64,000 nt of DNA from Lachnospiraceae bacterium (GTDB lineage: Bacteria; Bacillota; Clostridia; Lachnospirales; Lachnospiraceae), in NCBI GenBank assembly GCA_014799465.1, contig JAAVHZ010000074.1, forward strand, positions 1 through 64,000, read 5' to 3'. Shown here in pieces: positions 53,919 through 61,494 of the stretch. Positions within the stretch are counted from its first letter, which is position 1; each line of letters opens with the position of its first letter. Under the pieces are notes generated by a model that was given only the letters and a program-made list of their open reading frames with translations, was not told where the DNA came from and ran no database searches. Made by a program: the position numbers and the translations under genes.

Positions 53919-54077
53919 ATATAATCACTTTCCTCTCTTACAAACATTCTTCTTTAAAATGCATAATATATGATATTATTTTATCATTACTATAGCTGAC
54001 CATTCAAGAAGAAGTTTAAAAAATTCCTAATTTTTCTAATTCTTTATATCTTTTACTTTCAATTTGTAAAATTAATA

Positions 54078-54106
54078 TTTGACTTTTTGACTGTATATGC
54101 TATATT
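54078..54106 (+). promoter_or_regulatory. Promoter of the structured RNA
   Basis: TTTGAC (54078-54083), 17 bases and TATATT (54101-54106); the folded RNA begins seven bases later. Confidence 0.65.
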
Positions 54107-54112
54107 ATAATT

Positions 54113-54212
54113 AAGTTAACTCGTGAAGGATTAAGGCTGGGTTCTCGAATGAGAGTAGGTGTACACCAAGAATTCCTTTGCCCCTGGGGTTAGCTTATTT
54201 TTTGATTTTTTT
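54113..54212 (+). ncRNA. Free-standing structured small RNA
   Basis: A compact unit with its own promoter and no gene downstream on this strand. The ends pair (AAGUUAACUC 54113-54122 with GGGUUAGCUU 54187-54196, using G-U pairs), a second stem uses AAGGA/UCCUU, inner hairpins are UCUC-GAAU-GAGA and the palindrome GGUGUACACC, and a U-rich tail ends it. Wobble pairs that fit only the plus-strand RNA set the strand. It may belong to a known clostridial RNA class such as Clostridiales-1, which I recall but cannot verify. The rest of the 53919-54386 gap holds nothing else recognised. Confidence 0.7.
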
Positions 54213-54340
54213 TAAATATTCTTAGGAGCATTATTAATTTCTCAGACAATAATCTCAACAGCTTGTTTGCATCGTATATTTATGCGTATTAATTTCACAA
54301 TATGCTCAACATAACTGCTTATATATATAATCCCCAAGAA

Positions 54341-54378
54341 AATTAAAAACCGGTGGTCACCCGACCACCGGTTTAATT
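54341..54378 (-). terminator. Terminator of the sigma/anti-sigma operon
   Basis: AAACCGGTGGTC (54347-54358) pairs perfectly with 54363-54374 around four bases. On the minus strand it runs into TTTTTAATTTTC. Confidence 0.92.
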
Positions 54379-54386
54379 ACTGTATT

Positions 54387-54971
54387 CTATTTCTTCTCTT
54401 CCATATTTAGCCCATATACCCCTCCATCTTCCGTCACAACATAGTGATAGACCTTATCCCCTATTTCCATATCACCTTCACATTTTCCGTCATTAAAATT
54501 GTCTGTTATATCTATCTTATCTTCTTCTGATAACAGATATAATCTATCATTTTCAAACCCAAGACATACTCCGTTACTCTCATCACATATTACAAACTTA
54601 CTTTCTTCTAAATTTGAACCATCACCTTCTGCAGAGATACTAAATGGCATATCCTCATCCCCGGTAATTTCTACTTCCACTGTATTTTCATCTATTTTCG
54701 TAACTTTAGCGTCATATTCTTTCCCATCAATACTTACCTTTATCTTGTGTAACCATGTACTTCCTGTAGCAGCATAAACTACTGCATTAGTTGATATAAA
54801 TCCCACTACTGCTAAAGTTGCCGCAGCACATACCGCCTTTTTTGAAATTTTCTTTATCCTGCTTATATTTTCTCTCTTCATATCTTTCACCTTTCTCAAC
54901 AGATTTTCAGAAGCATGCACTTCATCAAAAGTGTCCTTATATATTTTTTTATTCTCTTTTTCCATTTTCAT
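54387..54971 (-). CDS. Membrane protein paired with the ECF sigma factor (probable anti-sigma)
   Basis: A 194-residue protein. The cytoplasmic N-terminus (about 1-40) carries FDEVHASENLLRKVKDM, a helical segment like those that hold a sigma factor. A membrane helix (about 44-65) and an extracytoplasmic beta domain with Asp/Glu-rich strands follow. Its ATG overlaps the sigma stop (ATGA) with GAGGAGG seven bases upstream, the classic coupling of an ECF sigma factor and its anti-sigma. The family itself was not identified. Confidence 0.72.
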   Translation of the reverse strand: MKMEKENKKIYKDTFDEVHASENLLRKVKDMKRENISRIKKISKKAVCAAATLAVVGFISTNAVVYAATGSTWLHKIKVSIDGKEYDAKVTKIDENTVEVEITGDEDMPFSISAEGDGSNLEESKFVICDESNGVCLGFENDRLYLLSEEDKIDITDNFNDGKCEGDMEIGDKVYHYVVTEDGGVYGLNMEEKK

Positions 54972-55444
54972 TTCCACGCCTCCTCAAGCTGCTGCTTTAA
55001 CATTTTTCTTGCTCTCATAAGTCTGGTTTGTATGGTAGTCTCTTTAACACCCAGAATGTCAGATATTTCTTTTACTGAATAGTCTTCATAATAATATAAA
55101 TGTACCACCGACTTGTATTTTATGGGAAGTCCCATTACAGCATAGTACAAGTCACTCTTTTCCTGTGTTTCAAACCGGGGTTCCCGTTCAATCTCTTCCA
55201 TATAATCTACATTTCTCTTCCAGAAAGATCTCCATATATTTCTGCATTCATTTACTGATACTTTTATAAGCCACCGTTTTATATGTTCATCATCCTCAAA
55301 TTCCATATCACTTCTAAGTAATTTTACAAAGGTATTCTGAACTGCATCCTGTGCATCCGCACTGTTCTTACAATTACTTAATGCTACTCTGTATACAGTA
55401 TCAATGAATGTATCTGCTATTCTGTCGTATTCCGCTGCCTCCAT
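54968..55444 (-). CDS. ECF-type sigma-70 family sigma factor
   Basis: A 158-residue group IV sigma factor. Sigma region 2 is AQDAVQNTFVKLLRS with the preceding helix, and region 4 is PIKYKSVVHLYYYEDYSVKE followed by ISDILGVKETTIQTRL. The ATG at 55444 has AAGGAGG six bases upstream; an ATG at 55483 would add 13 residues. It heads a two-gene operon with its anti-sigma. Promoters it controls were not identified. A palindromic element lies upstream at 55518. Confidence 0.92.
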   Translation of the reverse strand: MEAAEYDRIADTFIDTVYRVALSNCKNSADAQDAVQNTFVKLLRSDMEFEDDEHIKRWLIKVSVNECRNIWRSFWKRNVDYMEEIEREPRFETQEKSDLYYAVMGLPIKYKSVVHLYYYEDYSVKEISDILGVKETTIQTRLMRARKMLKQQLEEAWK

Positions 55445-55517
55445 GTCTTCCTCCTTATGATGCCATTTTGAAAGGCCTTTCACTTAATAAACGGTTGAGA
55501 AAAGGAAAATATCACAT

Positions 55518-55710
55518 TAAAATTTATATATTTTTAACTCCATGTGATGCGGATGGGGAATTGTAGGGTTGGGATATTATGCTAAATGCTAATAGAAAAT
55601 GGCAAACTCGCTAACGCTCAAACAGTGCCATTTTCTATTAAACGCACAATTTCCCAACCTGACAATTCCCGAATCCGCATCTCAATGGAGTTAAAAATAT
55701 ATAAATTTTA
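55518..55710. repeat. Nested inverted-repeat element 2 (193 bp)
   Basis: Outer perfect 26-bp inverted repeat (55518-55543 with 55685-55710), then successive stems GATGCGGAT/ATCCGCATC, GGAATTGT/ACAATTCC, GGTTGGGA/TCCCAACC, and an apical 14-bp stem AATAGAAAATGGCA (55591-55604 with 55626-55639). The apical loop (55605-55625) reads AACTCGCT-AA-CGCTCA-AACAG and is shared with element 3. It fills most of the 318-base gap before the sigma factor gene. Confidence 0.9.
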
Positions 55711-55762
55711 TCTGTAATCTATTGGTATTTACATACTAAAATATATTTGGGTATTTAATTTA

Positions 55763-56524
55763 TTAATTTTGGCATTTGCATTGGGACCAGAAGATCTGGT
55801 AATAGGCATTATTAAAATCTGGATTTTCATAGTCATTTACAAAATTTGGATTTACTATATAAGTTTTCCCGTTGTTTGTATGTAGTTTTATATCTTTATC
55901 GAAAAATGCTCCTAAATTTCCATAATATATCATTTGATTAATAACTTGTACAGCATCTTCTGTTTTGCTTACTTCTACCTTTTCAATGCTGATATCCGGT
56001 CTTCCAAATTTCCTCATTCCTCTTGTATGGAGCCAGGTAGAACCATCTTCCATTTCTGATGAAAGAATAGTCACATGATTATAAGGATTGAATTCCTGTC
56101 TGAAGAATTTATCAGTCCACTCTTCAGCGGAATATAGTGAAAAAGTCTGTAAATCCAGAACCCCTATTGCATTTCTTTCTAAAAGTGCCTGAACAAATCC
56201 GATTGTATTACGCATATAATTCAGATTATCATCCTGCTGTACTTCCCCTCTGATAATTGCCCATTTATCGGTATTTTTTATCTTTTCATAAAGATTATGT
56301 TTTTCTCTGTCAAGAATTTCACCTAACTTTCCGCCAAGCAATGACTGCATATATTCATTGTTGTCTTCTGCATTATAAAAAATGAAATCTAACCCATCAG
56401 GAAAACTATCAACATGATGCTTCTCTCTGGAAACTTGCAGCTCCTCATCTCTTACACCAAATATTACATAAAATAATAATGGATGATAATTCAAATTTTT
56501 ATAATAAGGCCTTTCATAACTCAT
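55763..56524 (-). CDS. Conserved protein, DUF4261-like
   Basis: A 253-residue protein without signal peptide or membrane helix. The segment STWLHTRGMRKFGRPDISIE resembles the 'G-M-x-x-F-G-[KR]-P-[ED]-[IL]' motif of DUF4261 proteins. It is the last gene of an operon with PNPOx-ferredoxin, sirtuin and macrodomain genes (33-base gap to the last), so it may take part in ADP-ribose or redox signalling; that is inference. GGAGGACAA lies upstream of the ATG. Ends with CKCQN. Confidence 0.6.
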   Translation of the reverse strand: MSYERPYYKNLNYHPLLFYVIFGVRDEELQVSREKHHVDSFPDGLDFIFYNAEDNNEYMQSLLGGKLGEILDREKHNLYEKIKNTDKWAIIRGEVQQDDNLNYMRNTIGFVQALLERNAIGVLDLQTFSLYSAEEWTDKFFRQEFNPYNHVTILSSEMEDGSTWLHTRGMRKFGRPDISIEKVEVSKTEDAVQVINQMIYYGNLGAFFDKDIKLHTNNGKTYIVNPNFVNDYENPDFNNAYYQIFWSQCKCQN

Positions 56525-56556
56525 TCTATATTGTCCTCCTAATCTTGATTGTATCT

Positions 56557-57393
56557 TTACGAATTATATAATTTTTTCTCATAAATATTTCGGTCGTTAT
56601 CTTTAAATACATTAAAAATAATTCGTTCCATACAATCGCCATACTGTTCTAAGAAAGAGGTCACTGTTTTCCATGCGATTTCTGCTGCCTTTTCATTTGG
56701 AAAATGAAATTCCCCTGTTGAGATACAGCAGAACGCAACTGATTTGATATTATGTTCCAAACAGCATTTTAGAACATTTTCATAGCAATTCCGCAAATCC
56801 TGACAAAGCATATTATTCAAACCATTATATACAATCGGTCCAACTGTGTGAATCACATAATCACAAGGAAGATTATAGCTTAAAGTCAAAGTAGCTGTGC
56901 CTGTCGGCTCTTCGTAGTTTCTGCCATATTTCAATCGTCTGTGTTTCATGATTTGGTTACATTCTTCCCGAAGCTGCATTCCTGCCGCACTGTGGATGGC
57001 ATTATCAATACATCTGTGACAAGGAAAAAAACAACCCAACATCTGTGAATTGGCGGCATTTACAATAGCACCTGTCTTCAGTCTTGTAATATCCCCCTGC
57101 CAGAGTGATATCTTTTCCGCATAGGAAGATTTACTATTATATTGTTCCTTTATTGTTGGAATATCCGATAAAGATACAACACCTTTTGAGTTTAGTTCTT
57201 CCTGCAGATATTCGTCCTGTAAATTCAGTAATTCATCGGGCAGCCCGCCTGGCATACGGATATTCATAAGTGAACGGATTGTATTTTTCTTTTCCTCCAG
57301 ACTGTATCCGGTCGTTTCAAGCTCACAGTATTTGGTCGAATCTTCTTTTAACTTTTTCAGAAAAATATCTGCTTTTTCTGTTCCATTCATTTC
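56557..57393 (-). CDS. Zinc-containing macrodomain protein (ADP-ribosyl hydrolase)
   Basis: Macrodomain of 278 residues. The ADP-ribose site is seen in LWQGDITRLKTGAIVNAANS, TGTATLTLSYNLPCDYVIHT and CISTGEFHFPNEKAA. The insert GCFFPCHRCIDNAIHSAAG with Cys and His residues marks the zinc-type macrodomains that partner class M sirtuins and remove their ADP-ribose mark. Residues 1-95 are a helical N-terminal region. The ATG at 57393 is preferred over a GTG at 57420 that overlaps the sirtuin stop; this is not certain. Confidence 0.9.
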   Translation of the reverse strand, partial: EMNGTEKADIFLKKLKEDSTKYCELETTGYSLEEKKNTIRSLMNIRMPGGLPDELLNLQDEYLQEELNSKGVVSLSDIPTIKEQYNSKSSYAEKISLWQGDITRLKTGAIVNAANSQMLGCFFPCHRCIDNAIHSAAGMQLREECNQIMKHRRLKYGRNYEEPTGTATLTLSYNLPCDYVIHTVGPIVYNGLNNMLCQDLRNCYENVLKCCLEHNIKSVAFCCISTGEFHFPNEKAAEIAWKTVTSFLEQYGDCMERIIFNVFKDNDRNIYEKKLYNS

Positions 57394-57409
57394 AAGCACC
57401 AGCCTTTCC

Positions 57410-58351
57410 TCAAACTTCACTTAGATTGCTCAAATCAGATATTACCTTTGCCATATCGCCGCCTATGCCGATTGCCCTGTTTCCAAAACTCTCTGGAACG
57501 AAAGCTTCATTCATATTAAGACGGATTAAGGACAAACCTTTGTTTTCACGAACCATTTTTTCAAAAGGAAAGCGAATAATCGTTGGGGTGTTAAATCCAA
57601 CTCCAAGCTCCAGTAATACCGCATTTTTCTTTTCTATTTTTTTAAGAAAATCATGGTAACGTCCTGCCGCCTCATGCCAGTTTTCATCCTCCACAAAATA
57701 GCTGTCACACCGCAGATGCATTGTCATATTTCCACCGCATACCGGACACCTGGGCACCATATAAGACGGAACCAGACAGTCACTTCTTGCTTGATCCATC
57801 TTATAAAACAAATCCTCTGCATCATAAATCTTTGGATGGCATCCTTTTTCACACTGTATATTTCCATAATCACCTTGTGTAGCAAAGATACGTTCTGCCT
57901 GAAAGCCTGCGTTTTGAAATTGATGGTCAACATTCGTTGTCAAAACAAAATAATCTTTTTCTTTTACAATTTCATAAAGCTGTTTGTATAACGGCAAAGC
58001 GGGCGGCAGAAAACGATTTATCAGACTGTGTTTTGACCAGTAGCCCCATTTTGCCTCCTGTGTGGGAAACGGATAAAAACCTGCTGCATACATGTCTGTC
58101 ATATACATAGAACCATATTTTTCTATAAACTCACTGAAATTATCAATAAATCGTTCCCCACTATAAGTAAGTCCGGCTGCGGTAGACACTCCTGCCCCTG
58201 CACCAATCAGTATGATTTCAGCTTCCCTTATCAATGCAGATGCCTGTTTTACCTGTTCATCATAAGGAATATTTTGAAAAACATAATCTTCGGCAGGAAC
58301 ACCGCTTAAAAACTGTGACCAGTCTATCTTATTTTTTTGACTCTGTTTCAT
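57410..58351 (-). CDS. Class M sirtuin (SirTM-like ADP-ribosyltransferase)
   Basis: A 313-residue Sir2-fold protein. NAD site: LIGAGAGVSTAAGLTYSGERF; TTNVDHQFQNAGF; zinc site cysteines CEKGC and CPVCGG; LELGVGFNTPTIIRFPFE. Placed directly before a zinc-type macrodomain gene, it fits the SirTM group, which ADP-ribosylates a lipoyl-carrier protein in oxidative-stress operons. The usual partners GcvH-L and LplA are absent here. The ATG at 58351 has AGAGG upstream; it starts 5 bases after the PNPOx-ferredoxin gene. Confidence 0.9.
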   Translation of the reverse strand: MKQSQKNKIDWSQFLSGVPAEDYVFQNIPYDEQVKQASALIREAEIILIGAGAGVSTAAGLTYSGERFIDNFSEFIEKYGSMYMTDMYAAGFYPFPTQEAKWGYWSKHSLINRFLPPALPLYKQLYEIVKEKDYFVLTTNVDHQFQNAGFQAERIFATQGDYGNIQCEKGCHPKIYDAEDLFYKMDQARSDCLVPSYMVPRCPVCGGNMTMHLRCDSYFVEDENWHEAAGRYHDFLKKIEKKNAVLLELGVGFNTPTIIRFPFEKMVRENKGLSLIRLNMNEAFVPESFGNRAIGIGGDMAKVISDLSNLSEV

Positions 58352-58356
58352 GATTA

Positions 58357-58998
58357 TCAACCTCTTTTCAAAATTGCTTTCTGTGGACAAATCTCATAAC
58401 ACCTGCCACAATGCAGACAATTGGTCTGTTTGATTGACACCTTTCCGGCTGTAACATAAATACAACTCTGCGGACATTCCGGAAAGCATTTTCCACATTT
58501 AATGCAGCTTTCCGTAACATAAAAGCCATATAATTCAGCATGGATATCATGGTTATTGCCTAAATAAAAGGTATCTCTATAAATTGGCTTTACGGATAAA
58601 TCAAAATATTCTCCCTGTCCCTCATACATCTGAAAAACCTCCAGTGCATTCCGGCTCTCCATACCGGGATAAATTTCATTCATATATGGATTTTCCGCAA
58701 AAACTTCTTCCAATTTTTCAATACCTATATTGCGTATCCTGCCACGAATCGAAACAGCTTTCTTATCCAAGGAATGATTTCCTCCCACCATCCCGCTAAT
58801 AGCTGCAAATTTCTGTTCCATAAGCTGCCTGTAAAATTCCTTTCCTTTTGCAGTTATAAAATACAAACTATCTGCATCTACAAGCATAATATCAATTACT
58901 CTTGCAACCGGCAAGCCGTTTTCATCCACAGTGGCAAATACCACCGAATGAATTTCATCTTTCAAAATCTTTAAATAATCCGCTGTCTGCATAAACAT
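58357..58998 (-). CDS. Flavin (PNPOx-like) and 4Fe-4S fusion protein
   Basis: A 213-residue fusion. Residues 1-140 form an FMN-binding split barrel of the pyridoxamine-phosphate-oxidase type (VVFATVDENGLPVARVIDIML; LYFITAKGKEFYRQL). The C-terminus has two 4Fe-4S motifs: CIKCGKCFPECPQS and CLHCGRCYEICPQKA. Likely an FMN/ferredoxin electron-transfer protein or reductase. First gene of the sirtuin-macrodomain operon. The ATG at 58998 has GGGAGAG upstream; GTG at 59019 is an alternative. Confidence 0.85.
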   Translation of the reverse strand: MFMQTADYLKILKDEIHSVVFATVDENGLPVARVIDIMLVDADSLYFITAKGKEFYRQLMEQKFAAISGMVGGNHSLDKKAVSIRGRIRNIGIEKLEEVFAENPYMNEIYPGMESRNALEVFQMYEGQGEYFDLSVKPIYRDTFYLGNNHDIHAELYGFYVTESCIKCGKCFPECPQSCIYVTAGKVSIKQTNCLHCGRCYEICPQKAILKRG

Positions 58999-59175
58999 AA
59001 TCTCTCCCACATTTAACACTATAAAAACATCCCCCCTGACACTAACTATCCCACCATTTCACTTTCATAATAACACTATATTACTATAACCAATTTATCC
59101 GACGTAATATTTACTGTTACATCTCATAATCATACCATATCACCTTCAAGCTGTAATGTCAACAGTTACAACAAA

Positions 59176-59373
59176 ATAAATTTTATAGTGGGAGCGGTTC
59201 TTGTATAAAGTATTAGAAATTCTTAGGCCGCAGGATTCTGCGTTTAATTTCTGAAATGGCACTGTCTGAGCGACAGCGAGTTTGCCATTTCAGAAATTAG
59301 CTTTTAGCAGAATCCTGCGGCCTTAGAATTTCTTATTACTTTAAACACAAACCAATCCCACTATAAAATTTAT
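59176..59373. repeat. Nested inverted-repeat element 3 (198 bp)
   Basis: Outer perfect 18-bp inverted repeat (59176-59193 with 59356-59373), then a long imperfect stem around GGCCGCAGGATTCTGC (near 59227 and 59308), and an apical 16-bp stem AATTTCTGAAATGGCA (59246-59261 with 59283-59298). The loop (59262-59282), read on the minus strand, is AACTCGCT-GT-CGCTCA-GACAG, 18 of 21 identical to element 2. The right end touches the first base of the amt stop codon. It fills most of the 374-base gap between amt and the PNPOx gene. Confidence 0.9.
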
Positions 59374-61109
59374 CATTCTTCACCCTGCAAAGCATCAAAT
59401 CCTTCTTCACCGGTTCTGACCTTAATTACATTTTCCACATCATATACAAATATCTTTCCATCACCGATTTTACCCGTATATAATGCTTTCTTAGCAGCTT
59501 TAACAACTTCGGCTACCGGAACTTTACTTACAATAACCTCAACCTTAACCTTTGGAAGCAGCACCATACCCAGTTCCACACCACGGTAATAGTTAGCATT
59601 ACCTTTTTGTACACCACATCCAAGAACCTGAGTTACCGTAATACCCATGACTCCGATGCTGTTAAGGGCAGCTTTAAGTTCTTCAAACTTATTCTGTTTA
59701 CAGATAATTGAAATTTTTGAAAGTTTTACATCTGATGCAACCTTTCCTTCACCTTCCAATACCTGAACCGGAATTGCTTCATTAACAGATACTTTATTAT
59801 CCTCTGCAGTTGCAGCACTTGCACCTGCGGCCAAATCACCTGATGTAAGGAAACCTGCATATGCTGAATCAAGACCATGCTCACATGCATCAAGACCAAC
59901 TATTTCTTCCTCTTCTGTTACACGAAGACCTATTAATATTTTAATAACAAAGAATGTAATAGTAATAGTCACTACTGTCCATGATGCCACAGCAAGGATG
60001 CCGATACACTGTTTTCCTAAAAGTTCAAAACCTCCACCATAGAACAGACCTTTAAATTCACTATTTCCCGGTGCAGATGTTGTTGCAAAGAGACCTGTTG
60101 CTATAGTACCCCATAAACCGTTTAAACAGTGAACTGCAACCGCACCTACAGGGTCATCAATATGTAATACATAATCAAGAAGCCATACTCCGAATACTAC
60201 CAGTAAACCTCCAACTGCACCAATTATAATAGCACCAAATGCATCTGTTACATCACATGAAGCTGTAATTGCCACAAGACCTGCAAGGGATGCATTTAAA
60301 CACATTGACACATCCGGTCTTCCATACTTTATCCATGTAAAAATCATACATACCATTGTTGCTATTGCCGGAGCAATTGTGGTTGTTACAAAGATTGATG
60401 CTAACTGGTCAACCGAAGTGGCAGCCGCACCGTTAAATCCATACCAGCCAAGCCACAATATAAACACACCGAGTGCTCCGATTGTAAGGTTATGTCCCGG
60501 AAACGCATTTACTTTTACAACCTTTCCTGATTTATCCTTCACAAATTTGCCGATACGTGGTCCTAATATTTTTGCACCGATTAATGCTGATATACCACCT
60601 ACCATATGAATTGCACATGAACCCGCAAAATCATGGAATCCCATATCTGATAACCAGCCTCCGCCCCAAATCCAATGGGCCTCAATCGGATAAATCAAAG
60701 CAGAAATTACTCCTGAATAAATACAATATGATATAAATTTAGTTCTTTCAGCCATTGCACCTGATACAATCGTTGCCGTTGTTGCACAGAATACAAGGTT
60801 GAATAAAAAGTTTGACCAATCAAAATTTGAATATGAAGTAAAAATATCAAATCCCGGTTTTCCGATAAATCCTAACAAATCTTCACCGAGTAACAATCCA
60901 AAACCAATCAGAATAAACATTACCGTACCGATACAGAAATCCATCAAATTCTTCATTATAATGTTTCCTGTATTCTTTGCCCTGGTAAAACCTGCCTCTA
61001 CCATTGCAAAACCTGCCTGCATCCAAAATACTAAAGCAGCACCTATTAAGAACCAGACCGCAAATAGTTCGCTGTTAAAAGCTTCTAAAATCTCTGTTGC
61101 TTCTTTCAT
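59373..61109 (-). CDS. Ammonium transporter fused to a PII protein
   Basis: A 578-residue fusion. Residues 1-430 form an Amt/Mep ammonium channel with eleven helices (FWMQAGFAMVEAGFTRAKNT; HWIWGGGW; HMVGGISALIGA; AVHCLNGLWGTIATGL). After a linker, residues 465-570 form a PII (GlnK) domain (KISIICKQNKFEELKAALN; ANYYRGVELGMVLLPKVKVE; GKIGDGKIFVYDVENVIKV). PII normally plugs the channel when nitrogen is plentiful; fusion fixes that partnership. ATG at 61109 with GGAGGTG upstream; an earlier start at 61175 would run into the leader. Confidence 0.93.
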   Translation of the reverse strand: MKEATEILEAFNSELFAVWFLIGAALVFWMQAGFAMVEAGFTRAKNTGNIIMKNLMDFCIGTVMFILIGFGLLLGEDLLGFIGKPGFDIFTSYSNFDWSNFLFNLVFCATTATIVSGAMAERTKFISYCIYSGVISALIYPIEAHWIWGGGWLSDMGFHDFAGSCAIHMVGGISALIGAKILGPRIGKFVKDKSGKVVKVNAFPGHNLTIGALGVFILWLGWYGFNGAAATSVDQLASIFVTTTIAPAIATMVCMIFTWIKYGRPDVSMCLNASLAGLVAITASCDVTDAFGAIIIGAVGGLLVVFGVWLLDYVLHIDDPVGAVAVHCLNGLWGTIATGLFATTSAPGNSEFKGLFYGGGFELLGKQCIGILAVASWTVVTITITFFVIKILIGLRVTEEEEIVGLDACEHGLDSAYAGFLTSGDLAAGASAATAEDNKVSVNEAIPVQVLEGEGKVASDVKLSKISIICKQNKFEELKAALNSIGVMGITVTQVLGCGVQKGNANYYRGVELGMVLLPKVKVEVIVSKVPVAEVVKAAKKALYTGKIGDGKIFVYDVENVIKVRTGEEGFDALQGEE

Positions 61110-61190
61110 AATACAACACCTCCATCTTTTATACACGGCTTTGCGAATCTGGCGCATGCTTTCCACAATCCACACCTTTGCCTTTGAAAC

Positions 61191-61280
61191 AAAAAAGACG
61201 CCTAGAGAACTTTTCTAAGTTCTTTAGACGCCTTCGCCGTTTATGGTTAAAGTTATAAATCCTTTTTTAGATTTTGTCAA
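61191..61280 (-). promoter_or_regulatory. amt promoter and leader attenuator
   Basis: Minus strand: TTGACA (61275-61280), 17 bases, TATAAC (61252-61257). About 20 bases after the start a 16-bp stem forms (61197-61232): GGCGUC-UAAAGAACUU against AAGUUCUCUA-GGCGUC, loop AGAA, closing with two G-U pairs in the outer six, then UUUUUU. The G-U pairs work only in the minus-strand RNA. As in glnA, a terminator lies between promoter and gene. Confidence 0.75.
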
Positions 61281-61298
61281 CTCTTTTTTTAGATTTTT

Positions 61299-61424
61299 TT
61301 AATAATATCTGTCACCTCCATCAATTATTGCTGAACTCTCTGATTCCAGAGAAACAGTATCATAATCTATAGAATATAATTCATCCTTAAACTCATATAC
61401 ATAAACTAAAATGCACAATCTCAT
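61299..61424 (-). CDS. Possible small ORF upstream of amt
   Basis: A 41-codon frame (MRLCILVYVYEFKDELYSID, then YDTVSLESESSAIIDGGDRY and a last Y) ends 19 bases upstream of the amt -35 box. Composition looks protein-like, but the ribosome site is weak and no family is recognised. Its DYDTVS codons coincide with a motif shared with the glnA leader, so the conservation may be at DNA level instead. The rest of the gap to 61494 holds the plus-strand ABC promoter region. Confidence 0.25.
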   Translation of the reverse strand: MRLCILVYVYEFKDELYSIDYDTVSLESESSAIIDGGDRYY

Positions 61425-61494
61425 TGCATAAAAATAACCACTATGATATTATTTTTACATTATCAAAACCAGCATACTATATGAAAGGACTCAT

